Shown in pieces: positions 33,931-42,333 of a stretch of DNA of 64,000 nucleotides (within the stretch, counting starts at the first letter, position 1; each line of letters starts with the position of its first letter). The position numbers and the translations under genes are program-made. Under the pieces are notes generated by a model. The model had not been told where the DNA came from. It made no database searches and was given only the letters and a program-made list of their open reading frames with translations. The DNA is from Brachybacterium sp036311905 (GTDB lineage Bacteria; Actinomycetota; Actinomycetes; Actinomycetales; Dermabacteraceae). The stretch is from contig NZ_JAZDCH010000005.1 in the NCBI RefSeq assembly GCF_036311905.1, positions 92,822 to 156,821 on the forward strand, read 5' to 3'.

Positions 33931-35065
33931 GGTCAGCGATTGCTCGGGGCAACCGGATGGTGAAGGTGGCTCCCCGTCCTGGGCCCTCACTGGCGGCGGC
34001 CACGGTCCCGCCGTGCGCATCGACCAGGGCTCGACTGATCGTCAGGCCGATGCCTGAGCCGGAGTTGTCACGGGTGCGTGAGCTGTCGGCGCGGAAGAAG
34101 CGTTCGAACAGGCGAGAGCGGTCCTCAGCGGTGAAGCCTTCGCCATCATCCGCTACCGCGATCTCCACCGTGCTGCCGTGGGTGGCTGCCGAGACTGTGA
34201 CGGTGCCTCCGGGGGAAGTGTGCCGCAGAGCGTTGCTCAGCAGGTTTCCGAGGACTTGGGCGAGGCGGTCCGGGTCCGCGTGGATCGTCACGGAGTGGGG
34301 CAGGGCCATTTCTCGTCGTAATGCCACGCCCGCTGTCTCGAACCGTTCCTCCCATTCCTGGAGTGCTGATGCCAGCAGGTCATCGACGGTGAGGGGGTGC
34401 AGCTGTACCGGGAGCTGGCCCTCCTCGGCCCGGGACACTTCACTGATGTCGTCGGCCAGCCGCGAAAGTCGCACGGTCTGGCCGGCGAGGATGGGCATGG
34501 CTGCCTCCGGTTCGATGACACCATCGGCCATCGCCTCGTGATGTGCCGAGAGGGTGGCGATGGGGGTGCGCAGCTCATGGGCGAGGTCGGAGAGCAGTTG
34601 GCGTCGGGTCTCTTCGACGGCATCCAGGCGTGCAGCCATGTCGTTGAGCGTGGTAGCCAGAGAGTCGAGTTCGGTCCCAGCTCCGACGGAGGGAACGCGC
34701 GTGGAGTAGTGGCCACGGGATAGTTCATCGACAGCCGAGGTGAGGCCGTGAAGCGTCTGGCGGAGTCGTCGTGCCAGGTTCCAGGTGACAAGTCCGGCGG
34801 CCAGGAGGGAGACCACCAATCCGACTCCGAGGGCGAGTGCGAGCGCGTCGCGGTAGGCGCGTTCGATGTGGACGAGCTCGTCGCTGCCCACCGGGAGGTC
34901 GGTCTGGAGCAGGTGATAGTGGAAGACGGCGGGCCCGATCATCACGGTGAGTGCCGCGATGCTGAGGGCGCCGGCGAGCAGCACGATGAGCTGGCCGATC
35001 ATCAGGCGCGAGGCCAAGCTGGTGCCAGGCCGGACCGTTCGAACGGATGAACTGGGGGCGGTCAC
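33926..35065 (-). CDS. Sensor histidine kinase of a metal-type two-component system
   Basis: 379 residues from a GTG, four bases after the regulator's stop. TM1 spans about residues 22-46 and TM2 about 75-96; the extracytoplasmic loop between them is only ~28 residues and opens with VFHYHLLQT, an HxH near the membrane. A HAMP domain follows, then the H-box SDLAHELRTP (His163), the N-box region and the ATP-binding G-boxes (VADDGEGFTAEDRSRLFERF, GSGIGLTI). Its placement between copper genes argues for copper sensing, as in CopRS/CusRS systems. Confidence 0.93.
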   Translation of the reverse strand: MTAPSSSVRTVRPGTSLASRLMIGQLIVLLAGALSIAALTVMIGPAVFHYHLLQTDLPVGSDELVHIERAYRDALALALGVGLVVSLLAAGLVTWNLARRLRQTLHGLTSAVDELSRGHYSTRVPSVGAGTELDSLATTLNDMAARLDAVEETRRQLLSDLAHELRTPIATLSAHHEAMADGVIEPEAAMPILAGQTVRLSRLADDISEVSRAEEGQLPVQLHPLTVDDLLASALQEWEERFETAGVALRREMALPHSVTIHADPDRLAQVLGNLLSNALRHTSPGGTVTVSAATHGSTVEIAVADDGEGFTAEDRSRLFERFFRADSSRTRDNSGSGIGLTISRALVDAHGGTVAAASEGPGRGATFTIRLPRAIADR

Positions 35066-35069
35066 GAGC

Positions 35070-35780
35070 TCATCCCTTCCCCATCCGGTATCCGATACCG
35101 CGCACGGTGGTCACGAACCGTGCAGATTCAGCCGACTCGTCCAGTTTTCGTCGGAGGTTGGCGATGTGCACATCGACGAGATGGTCGTCTCCGATCCAGC
35201 TGTCGCCCCAGACGGCTTCCATCAGCTGTCTGCGACTGAAGGCCTGGCCCGGACGGTGCGCCAGGGTCATCAGGAGTCCCCTCTCGGTGGGGGTCAACGG
35301 GATCACCCGGCCAGCGAGTCGTACTTCCTGCGCAGCCGTGTCGATCTCCAGCTCGCCGAACGTACGCACCATGCCTGAAGCATTCCCTGACTCGACGCGA
35401 GGCCGCCGCAGCACGGCCTGGACCCGAGCGACGAGCTCACGCACGCTGAACGGCTTGGTGAGGTAGTCATCCGCCCCCACCGACAGCCCCACCAGGCGGT
35501 CCACCTCCTCGGATCGCGCCGTCGTGATCAGCACGTAGCAGTCCGAGAAGGCGCGGATCCTGCGCACCACCTCCAGACCGTCGAGACCCGGCAACCCGAG
35601 ATCGAGGATGACCACGTCCGGCGCCATGGTGCGGGCCATCTCCACCGCCTCCGGACCGCTCCGCGCGCTCGCAGTCGCGTAGCCGGCCTTCGCCAGGTAC
35701 GCCTGGACCACGTCCGACAACGCCGCTTCGTCCTCGACGACGAGAACCATAGCCGCTGCTCGATCCGCTTCACTCCTCAT
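35070..35780 (-). CDS. OmpR-family response regulator
   Basis: 236 residues. Receiver domain (residues 11-125) with phospho-acceptor Asp60 in VVILDLGLPGLDG and the conserved Lys in LTKPFS. The C-terminal winged helix (about 138-233) contains ELEIDTAAQEVRLAG and VDVHIANLRRKLDE. It is coupled to the sensor kinase and divergent from the SHOCT-oxidase-copB run, so the 160-base gap at 35781-35940 is the obvious place for its binding site. Confidence 0.95.
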   Translation of the reverse strand: MRSEADRAAAMVLVVEDEAALSDVVQAYLAKAGYATASARSGPEAVEMARTMAPDVVILDLGLPGLDGLEVVRRIRAFSDCYVLITTARSEEVDRLVGLSVGADDYLTKPFSVRELVARVQAVLRRPRVESGNASGMVRTFGELEIDTAAQEVRLAGRVIPLTPTERGLLMTLAHRPGQAFSRRQLMEAVWGDSWIGDDHLVDVHIANLRRKLDESAESARFVTTVRGIGYRMGKG

Positions 35781-35940
35781 GGGCTCCAGTCTGGTCTCCG
35801 TTCCTGGACACCGCGCGTCTACGGAGGTGCAGGCGGACTTTCTGGACCAGATCTTGAGGAACTCTCGACGGGAACTTCGCCCGCCCCGGGGAACCTGGTG
35901 GGGCCGTGTCGCCTAAGTACTCGACCAAGGGAGCCCCTCG

Positions 35941-36177
35941 ATGATGCCGACCGATGCGATGTCGTGGCTGATGTGGGCGATGGTCGCCGGTCTCCTCGTT
36001 CTCCTCTGGGCCTCGGCACTGCTGCTGGCACGCACCGTGTTGCCCGGGCGCCCCCGACGCGCTCGGGACGAGAACGAGGCAATCGGGGAACTCTCGCTGC
36101 GCCTGGCTCGAGGAGAGATCACGGCCGACGAGTTCGAGCAACGGCGACAACTGGTCTTGGACGCGTTTCGGCCATGA
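35941..36177 (+). CDS. SHOCT-domain mini membrane protein
   Basis: 78 residues. One membrane segment (residues ~10-30, WAMVAGLLVLLWASALLLA) then a short SHOCT domain, LRLARGEITADEFEQRR. Such proteins often accompany copper-efflux and multicopper-oxidase genes in actinobacteria and firmicutes, with no known activity. It heads the plus-strand run into the oxidase gene, 31 bases downstream. Confidence 0.82.
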   Translation: MMPTDAMSWLMWAMVAGLLVLLWASALLLARTVLPGRPRRARDENEAIGELSLRLARGEITADEFEQRRQLVLDAFRP

Positions 36178-36208
36178 CACCACCCCTCGCTCCAGAAGGA
36201 CTGCACCT

Positions 36209-37711
36209 GTGAAGAGTATTTCCCGCCGTACCGTGTTCACCGGAGGTCTCGGCGCGGCCGCGCTGACGCTCGCGGCATGTGGTAACCGCACCGCTCCGAC
36301 TGAGGCGGGGACTTTCGCGCCGCCTCCTGCCCTGACGCCGAAGGCCGGTCGGAACGTCGTCGCCCAGACCCTCACCGCGGCTCCGACGACGGTGGATCTC
36401 GGGGGGAAGACGGTCTCGACCTGGGCATACGGCGAGGCCCTCCCCGGGCCGCTGATCCGCGCCACGGCCGGGGATCTGCTGCGCATCACGCTCGAGAACC
36501 AACTGCCCGAGACCTCCACAATCCACTGGCACGGCATCCGACTGCGCAACGCTGCCGACGGCGTACCCGGAATGACCCAGGACCCAGTCGAACCGGACAC
36601 CTCGTTCACCTACGAGTTCGTCGCCCCCGACCCCGGCACCTACTTCCTCCACTCCCACGTCGGCTTGCAGCTGGACCGCGGGCTCTACGCCCCACTGATC
36701 ATCGACGACCCCGACGAACCCGGGAACTACGACGCGGAATGGATCGTGACCCTCGATGACTGGATCGATGGCACCGGGCAGACCCCGGACGAGGTGCTGG
36801 CCGCGCTGACCGGCTCCGGGCCTTCGGATGGCGGCGGCATGGACCACGGCGACATGCCCATGGGCGGCGACGGACCCGGCGGCATGGACCACGGCGGCAT
36901 GCCGATGGGGGACGAGCCGTGGGGAGACGCGGGTGACGTGGCCTACCCCCACTTCCTCCTCAACGGCCGGGTTCCCGAAGCACCGGAGATCTTCGAGGCG
37001 AAGCCCGGCCAGCGCGTGCGCCTCCGCCTGATCAACGCCTCCGCCGACACCATCTTCGCCCTCGCGCTCGGCGACCACGACCTCTCTGTCACCCACTCGG
37101 ACGGATTCCCCGTCGAACCGGTCACCGCCAAGGCGCTCTACCTCGGCATGGGTGAACGGTACGACGTGGTGGTCACCGTGAAGGACGGCATGTTCCCTCT
37201 GGTGGCACGACCCGTCGGGAAGACCAGCGGCGGCCAGGGACTCGCGGTACTGAAAACCGGCTCCGGCTCCATTCCCGCTCCGGACGCCCAGGTCAGAGAG
37301 CTCGACGGGGAGGTCCTCATCGGGTCCACCCTGGAACCGGCCGAGACCGCCCGGCTCGAGGACCGCGCCGCCGACGCCGAGCTGGAGCTCGCGTTCCAAG
37401 GATCGATGCAGCCCTACCGCTGGGCCATCAATGGAGCGCCCTATGGGCAAAACTCTCCCCTGAGCATCCGCGAAGGACAGCGGGTGCGGATCGTCGCGAC
37501 CAACCAGACGATGATGACCCATCCCCTGCACATCCACGGCCACACCTTCGCCCTGCCCTCCGGTCTCCGCAAGGACACCGTGCTGCTGGCGCCCATGGAT
37601 TCGGTCGAACTCGACTTCGATGCGGACAACCCGGGCCGCTGGGCGGCGCACTGCCACAACGCGTACCACCAGGAAGCCGGCATGATGACAGAGATCGATT
37701 ACGCATCCTGA
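36209..37711 (+). CDS. Multicopper oxidase (CueO/CopA-type), Tat-exported lipoprotein
   Basis: 500 residues from a GTG preceded by AGAAGGA. Tat motif ISRRTVFTGG and lipobox LAAC (Cys24). Copper ligands: HWHG (His106, His108), HSHVG (His148, His150), HPLHIHGHTF from residue 438, and HCHNAYHQEAGM from residue 481 with the type-1 Cys482. A Met/His/Gly/Asp-rich insertion at about 209-245 (MDHGDMPMGG repeated) resembles the cuprous-oxidase loop of CueO. It would oxidise Cu(I) to less toxic Cu(II) on the outer membrane face. Full length for the family. Confidence 0.95.
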   Translation: MKSISRRTVFTGGLGAAALTLAACGNRTAPTEAGTFAPPPALTPKAGRNVVAQTLTAAPTTVDLGGKTVSTWAYGEALPGPLIRATAGDLLRITLENQLPETSTIHWHGIRLRNAADGVPGMTQDPVEPDTSFTYEFVAPDPGTYFLHSHVGLQLDRGLYAPLIIDDPDEPGNYDAEWIVTLDDWIDGTGQTPDEVLAALTGSGPSDGGGMDHGDMPMGGDGPGGMDHGGMPMGDEPWGDAGDVAYPHFLLNGRVPEAPEIFEAKPGQRVRLRLINASADTIFALALGDHDLSVTHSDGFPVEPVTAKALYLGMGERYDVVVTVKDGMFPLVARPVGKTSGGQGLAVLKTGSGSIPAPDAQVRELDGEVLIGSTLEPAETARLEDRAADAELELAFQGSMQPYRWAINGAPYGQNSPLSIREGQRVRIVATNQTMMTHPLHIHGHTFALPSGLRKDTVLLAPMDSVELDFDADNPGRWAAHCHNAYHQEAGMMTEIDYAS

Positions 37712-37904
37712 CGCCGTGCGTTCCGGCCCCCGACGCCGAAGAAGGCCGACATTGGTGTCGCTCTCCTGGGCCTCGCTCAAGGGCGAGCGGGCCAGCAGAT
37801 CGGAGTCAGCGGCTTGGACTCTGGCGCCGAGGTGATACCTCGCGTGCCACACCTCCACACCTCGATCACGCCGGTGCTCACAGCGGACTCCAGCCCCTCG
37901 ACGC

Positions 37905-37921
37905 ATACCCTCCAGGGGTAT
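37905..37921 (+). promoter_or_regulatory. CsoR operator overlapping the copB promoter
   Basis: ATACCC, five bases, GGGTAT: a 17-bp palindrome of the CsoR type. A TATGGT box (37921-37926) overlaps its right end, and the start codon ATG 37934 follows seven bases later. Bound apo-CsoR would cover the -10/-35 region. Copper binding would release it and let copB-csoR be transcribed, giving autoregulation. Confidence 0.8.
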
Positions 37922-37933
37922 ATGGTCAGGCGT

Positions 37934-40177
37934 ATGAACGCTGGCAACCACACACACCGTCACGCCCACGGAGAACCCGGCATGCAGCACCCCCACCCCT
38001 CCTCCGCATCTCCTGGCACCCACACCGGCATTGCTGAGCACGACGCATCCGACGCGAATAGCGACGATGGATCTCACGGCGACCATGAGGACCACTCAGT
38101 CCACGAGGGTCACGAGGGTCACGAGGGTCACGAGGGTCACTCAGGACATAGTGGCCACTCCGGTCATGGAGACCACGTCGGGCAGTTCCGGCGGTTGTTC
38201 TGGATCAACCTGATCATCGCGGTTCCGGTCGTCGGGTTCTCGCCGATGTTCGCGATGCTGCTCGGGTACAGCGTTCCCGAATTCCCCGGCGCCCTATGGA
38301 TCGCACCGATCCTCGGCACCGTCATGTACGTCTGGGGCGGACGCCCGTTCCTCACCGGTGCTGTCTCGGAGATCCGTTCCCGACAGCCCGGGATGATGCT
38401 CCTGATCGGGCTCGCGATCACGGTCGCGTTCATCGCGTCCTGGGGCGCGACCCTCGGGGTCCTCGACCATCAGCTGGAATTCTGGTGGGAGCTCGCCCTG
38501 CTGATCGTGATCATGCTGCTGGGCCACTGGGTTGAGATGCGCTCCCTCGCTCAGACGACGTCCGCGCTGGACTCGCTAGCCGCTCTGCTGCCGGACATGG
38601 CAGAGCGCATCGAGGGGGAAGAGCTCGTGAGCGTCTCGCCCACCGAGCTGCGACACGGGGACCTGGTCCTGGTGCGCCCGGGGGCGAGCATCCCGGCCGA
38701 CGGCACGATCCGCGAAGGCCGCGCCGACGTGGACGAATCCATGGTCACCGGCGAGTCCCGCGCAGTGACGCGCTCCACCGGAGACTCCGTCGTGGCAGGC
38801 ACCGTCGCCACGGACTCCAGCCTCCGCATCGAGGTCACCGCCACAGGCGATGAGACTGCCCTCGCCGGAATCCAGCGCCTGGTGACCGAGGCGCAGAACT
38901 CCTCCTCCCGGGCACAGCGCATCGCAGATACTGCTGCGGCGTGGCTTTTCTGGTTCGCTCTCGGTGCTGCTGTGATCACCGCGATCACCTGGTCTCTGCT
39001 CGGCATGCCCGATACCGCCGTGGTGCGCACGGTGACGGTGCTCGTGATCGCCTGCCCCCACGCACTGGGGCTCGCGATCCCGCTGGTCGTCTCCATCGCC
39101 ACCGAGCGCGCCGCTCGTGGAGGAGTCCTGGTCAAGGATCGCCTTGCCCTGGAGGCCATGCGCACGGTAGACGCCGTCCTGTTCGACAAGACAGGCACCC
39201 TGACCAAGGGTGAGCCCGTCCTTGCCGAGGTCGTCCCCCGCAATGCGGACGCCACGGAGGTGCTGGCCTTGGCGGCTGCGGCCGAGGCGGAGAGCGAGCA
39301 CCCGCTCGCCCGCGCCATCGTCGCCAAAGCACAGACCGAGGGAGCCCAGATCCCTGCGAGCTCCGACGTCAGCTCTACCCCGGCACTCGGCGTGAGTGCC
39401 CAGGTCGATGGGCACGAGATCCGGGTCGGCGGGCCCCGCCTGCTTGAGGAGACCGGAGTGGCCGAAATCGAGGAGGCTGCGACCTGGCGCCAGGAGGGCG
39501 CGATTATCCTCCACGTCCTCCGCGATGGCGAGGTGATCGGCGGCCTCAAGCTCCACGACGAGGTGCGCCCCGAATCTCGCGAGGCCGTCGATGCCCTGCA
39601 CAGCTTGGGGGTCGAGGTCGTCATGATCACCGGTGACGCCGAGGCTGTGGCAATCAGCGTCGGCACGGAGCTCGGTATCGACCGTGTCTTCGCCGGGGTA
39701 CGTCCCGAGGACAAGTCCGCGAAGGTCGCCCAGCTCCAGAAGGAGGGCAAGAAGGTCGCGATGGTCGGCGACGGCGTCAACGACGCCCCTGCCCTCGCTC
39801 AGGCAGATGTCGGCATCGCCATCGGTGCCGGCACCGACGTCGCAATCGCCTCGGCCGGGGTCGTGCTGGCCAGCTCCGATCCGCGCTCTGTGCTCTCGGT
39901 CATCGAGCTCTCCCGCGCCGCCTACCGGAAGATGAAGCAGAACCTCTGGTGGGCAGCCGGCTACAACCTGATCTCCGTGCCGCTCGCGGCCGGCGTCCTC
40001 GCCCTGATCGGGTTCGTGCTGCCGATGTCCGTCGGAGCGATCCTCATGTCTCTGTCCACCGTCGTCGTCGCGCTGAACGCCCAGCTCCTGCGACGCCTCG
40101 ACCTGCGCCCGGAGGCTACGGTCGCCGCCGTACGAGCTCGCCCACGGCCCTCTCTCACCGAACGGAAACACCGATGA
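37934..40177 (+). CDS. copB: CopB-type (P1B-3) copper-translocating P-type ATPase
   Basis: 747 residues. The N-terminal ~80 residues are His-rich (HTHRHAHGEPGMQHPHP, then GHE and GHS repeats) and replace the usual heavy-metal domain. The membrane motif is CPH (residues 374-376) instead of CPC, the mark of CopB-type pumps. TGES, the phosphorylation site DKTGT (Asp418), a HP motif (SEHPLARA) and GDGVNDAPAL are all present. It exports copper from the cytosol. ATG 37934 fits the TATGGT box at leaderless spacing; the in-frame codons further upstream precede the operator. The stop overlaps csoR (ATGA). Confidence 0.95.
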   Translation: MNAGNHTHRHAHGEPGMQHPHPSSASPGTHTGIAEHDASDANSDDGSHGDHEDHSVHEGHEGHEGHEGHSGHSGHSGHGDHVGQFRRLFWINLIIAVPVVGFSPMFAMLLGYSVPEFPGALWIAPILGTVMYVWGGRPFLTGAVSEIRSRQPGMMLLIGLAITVAFIASWGATLGVLDHQLEFWWELALLIVIMLLGHWVEMRSLAQTTSALDSLAALLPDMAERIEGEELVSVSPTELRHGDLVLVRPGASIPADGTIREGRADVDESMVTGESRAVTRSTGDSVVAGTVATDSSLRIEVTATGDETALAGIQRLVTEAQNSSSRAQRIADTAAAWLFWFALGAAVITAITWSLLGMPDTAVVRTVTVLVIACPHALGLAIPLVVSIATERAARGGVLVKDRLALEAMRTVDAVLFDKTGTLTKGEPVLAEVVPRNADATEVLALAAAAEAESEHPLARAIVAKAQTEGAQIPASSDVSSTPALGVSAQVDGHEIRVGGPRLLEETGVAEIEEAATWRQEGAIILHVLRDGEVIGGLKLHDEVRPESREAVDALHSLGVEVVMITGDAEAVAISVGTELGIDRVFAGVRPEDKSAKVAQLQKEGKKVAMVGDGVNDAPALAQADVGIAIGAGTDVAIASAGVVLASSDPRSVLSVIELSRAAYRKMKQNLWWAAGYNLISVPLAAGVLALIGFVLPMSVGAILMSLSTVVVALNAQLLRRLDLRPEATVAAVRARPRPSLTERKHR
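38102..38137 (+). repeat. 9-bp tandem repeat (x4) in the copB His-rich region
   Basis: CACGAGGGT occurs four times head to tail and encodes (H-E-G)n; GGACATAGTGGCCAC-like diverged copies continue the series. Copy number could vary by slippage without shifting the frame, changing the number of metal-binding His. Confidence 0.85.
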
Positions 40178-40503
40178 CCACTGTCCTTGAAACCGCCGAT
40201 GACCAGGTCTGCCACAGCGGGCCCCACGGATACATCCAAGACAAGCCCCGCTATTTCAACCGCCTCAAGCGCATCGAAGGCCAAGCCCGCGGGATCTCTC
40301 GGATGGTCGACGAGGAGGTCTACTGCATCGACATCCTCACCCAGATCTCTGCACTGAACAGCGCGCTCGAGAACGTAGCGTTGGGCCTACTCGACGATCA
40401 CCTCCGCCACTGCGTTCTCGACGCCGGCCGCGAAGGCGGAGATGAGGCCGAGATTAAGCTCAAGGAGGCTTCCGACGCGGTACGGCGCCTCGTCAAGGCG
40501 TGA
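40174..40503 (+). CDS. csoR: CsoR copper-sensing repressor
   Basis: 109 residues, coupled to copB by an ATGA overlap. All-helical DUF156 fold with RYFNRLKRIEGQARGISRMV at the N-terminal basic face. Copper ligands follow the CsoR rule: Cys51 (VYCIDILTQ), His76 and Cys80 (DDHLRHC). Apo-CsoR binds pseudo-palindromic ATACCC/GGGTAT boxes and leaves on Cu(I) binding; one such box lies at 37905-37921. The His and Cys spacing separates it from the RcnR and FrmR relatives. Confidence 0.95.
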   Translation: MTTVLETADDQVCHSGPHGYIQDKPRYFNRLKRIEGQARGISRMVDEEVYCIDILTQISALNSALENVALGLLDDHLRHCVLDAGREGGDEAEIKLKEASDAVRRLVKA

Positions 40504-40543
40504 AGCGATCCGGAGGCCCATGCAAAATCGAGCTGCAGTGCGT

Positions 40544-41115
40544 CTACAGACCGATCTTGCCGGCTGTGGAGTCGTCGAGTGCGCTGGCGGGGCGCACATA
40601 CCGAGCCAAGGAATCCAATCGGCGGTGCCTCGTGGTGCGGGAGATCGTCATCGGATCGACGCCCGCCTCTGCGGCGGATGTCGCGTGTCCGGCGCGCAGC
40701 GAGTGTCCCGAGACCCAGGTCTGGTCGACTCCTGCGACGTGGGCGTAGTCCTTCTCGTTGATGTTGGCTGCTGCGGCGCGGGCCTGGATGATGCGGGCGA
40801 TCGAGCGGTCCGACAGTGCGGTGTCGGCGATGCGGGAGTGATTCGAGATGCGGGAGAAGACAGGGCTTCCGTCCCCGAGCGTTCTGCTGCTGGCTGCGAG
40901 CCACGCCTCGAGTGCGAGGACGGGGCAGGTCTCGGGGTGGATGCCGAGTGGGATGCCGATGAGGTCTCCTCTCCCGGTCTGGTCGGTCTTCGAGCGGCGG
41001 ATCCGCAGCAGCAGTCCGGCGTCCTGGCGAGAGATGTCCTTTGTGGTGAGGGCTGCGATCTCGCTTCTGCGCTGGGCTGCGGCAAGCCCGCCGCCGACCC
41101 GGAGGATGTGGAAGC
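40544..41115 (-). pseudogene. Truncated tyrosine recombinase (C-terminal catalytic half)
   Basis: About 190 residues of a site-specific integrase remain. Arg I context LAAAQRRSEIAALTTKD, the HxxR box GHSLRAGHATSAAEAG, the second His in RTTRHRRLD and the Tyr in LARYVRPA are visible. The N-terminal SAM-like and core-binding domains are missing; upstream of about 41115 the sequence passes directly into a second recombinase remnant of opposite strand. No start codon or ribosome binding site is apparent. Confidence 0.8.
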
Positions 41116-41674
41116 GCCGAAGCGCGGACGGTGGACGCGGGAGCAACGGGTGATCGAGCGGGCCGCATGCGTCGACATCGTGCTCGCGCAAGCGACGACG
41201 GGGATGAGCACCTCCGAACTGTGCATGAGGCCCACGGAGGACTGCCACGTGGACGCCTCCGGCACCTTCATCGTCGAACTGCCCCCGGATGCCACAAAGA
41301 CGCGTACGGGCCGTCCAGTACCTGTCCTTGCTCCCGCGGTCAGTAAGCGTCTCGCGACCCGGCTGGATTCTGGGAGTCCGTGGCTCTTCCCTTCGCCGAC
41401 CGACCAAGCGAAGGTCTGGGACCCCCGCAACCGTGATCGGAAGCTCGCGGCGCTCTACCGGGAGCTCGCCGAGCAGCTCCACATCGAGATGTTCGAGTAC
41501 GAGCGGGGGCACTCGTGGCGAACCACGAACAACACGCTGCTGTACGACGTGCTTACCGAGGCGACCCGTACCCGGCTCTTCGGCCACACGGCGGCGGTCA
41601 ACCGGCAGCGGTACACGGCCGTGACGAGCACCGAGGCTGTGGTCTCTGCGGCGGCCGGTATCTTCGAGAAGTGA
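41086..41674 (+). pseudogene. Truncated tyrosine recombinase of a second type
   Basis: About 195 residues: PEDVEAPKRGRWTREQR, then TTGMSTSELCMRPTEDC, LPPDATKTRTGRPVPV, ERGHSWRTTNN (HxxR), LFGHTAAVNRQRYTAV with the final His and the Tyr. In the Arg I box, usually G-x-R-x-S-E-L, the Arg is replaced (GMSTSEL), so it would be inactive even if expressed. The 5' half is absent. It ends 136 bases before attR, the normal place for an integrase. Confidence 0.75.
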
Positions 41675-41809
41675 CCGCTAAGGTGACCGCAAGGGGCGGG
41701 ATTTCGCGGTCACCTCCAGGATTCTCCGTGAAGTCTCCGAGCACACAGAACCGTCAACTGCCTGCGCGTTCTCCGCACTACCAGGGCATCAACCCTTGAT
41801 TTGCGCAGA

Positions 41810-41846
41810 GTCAAGGGGTCGCAGGTTCAAATTTTGTCAGCCCGAC
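41810..41846 (+). repeat. attR: second copy of the tRNA-Pro 3' end
   Basis: Direct repeat of 27425-27461 with two mismatches. Only the 3' half of the tRNA is present, so this is not a gene. A flanking CCCTTGA (41793-41799) forms an inverted repeat with TCAAGGG (41811-41817), rebuilding an anticodon-stem-like palindrome that may be the recombinase core site. It marks the right end of the 14.4-kb island. Confidence 0.9.
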
Positions 41847-41862
41847 CGCGAAGATTGCAGGT

Positions 41863-41897
41863 CACAGGCACTTTTCAGATTCTGGGAGGTGCCTGTG
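41863..41897. terminator. Hairpin just outside attR
   Basis: CACAGGCAC pairs with GTGCCTGTG across a 17-base loop. It lies between attR and the third integrase remnant and may be its terminator, or part of an older attachment region. Confidence 0.5.
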
Positions 41898-41951
41898 GTC
41901 GTTTCCGGGGGTGCCCGTGTCGCAACGCCGTAGCAACACGCTCGCGGATCG

Positions 41952-42315
41952 TCATGCTGGCCGCTCCCCCAGTGCTGTGCTGAGCGTGGCGATGGCGGCT
42001 CGGGCGGTGCCGTCGGTGGCAGGGGCGTACACGTCGCCGGTGATGGCGATCGACGAGTGGCCCGGCAGGGCGGACCCGGCCTTGATCTTGACGCCGCCCT
42101 CGAGCATGAGCGTCACGGCGGTGTGGCGGAGGGAGTACGGGCCGACACGGTCGAGGCCGACGGCGTCCGATGCGTTCTGCACGACGCGGCGCGGAGGCGG
42201 TCTCGGTTCTGAGCGGCGCGCTGGCGGCGGAGCGCGTCGACGGCGTCGGGGTCGAGTGGGATCGTGCAGACGAAGTTCGCGGCCTTCGAGGTCGCGATGC
42301 CGTCGACGTCACCCG
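41952..42315 (-). pseudogene. Third tyrosine recombinase remnant, frameshifted and internally deleted
   Basis: The C-terminal part reads GPYSLRHTAVTLMLEGGVKI, then PGHSSIAITGDVYA with HxxR, His and Tyr. Upstream of about 42182 a different frame reads FVCTIPLDPDAVDALRRQRA, typical of the segment before the catalytic box, but the residues that normally join the two parts are missing. So there is a frameshift plus a deletion. It lies outside attR and probably belonged to an older integrated element at the same site. Confidence 0.7.
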
Positions 42316-42333
42316 AAGGTCAGGAGATACGCC

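Noticed and set aside
36119..38095. 658-residue minus-strand protein opposite the multicopper oxidase
   Set aside because: It is the antisense shadow of a G/C-rich gene with clear domains on the plus strand. A short protein-like stretch at 37720-37850 (VEVWHARYHLGARVQAAD) could be a relic, but has no start or family I can name.
41810..41846. Second tRNA gene
   Set aside because: Only the 3' half of a tRNA is present and no acceptor 5' strand or D-arm lies upstream; it is an attachment-site repeat.
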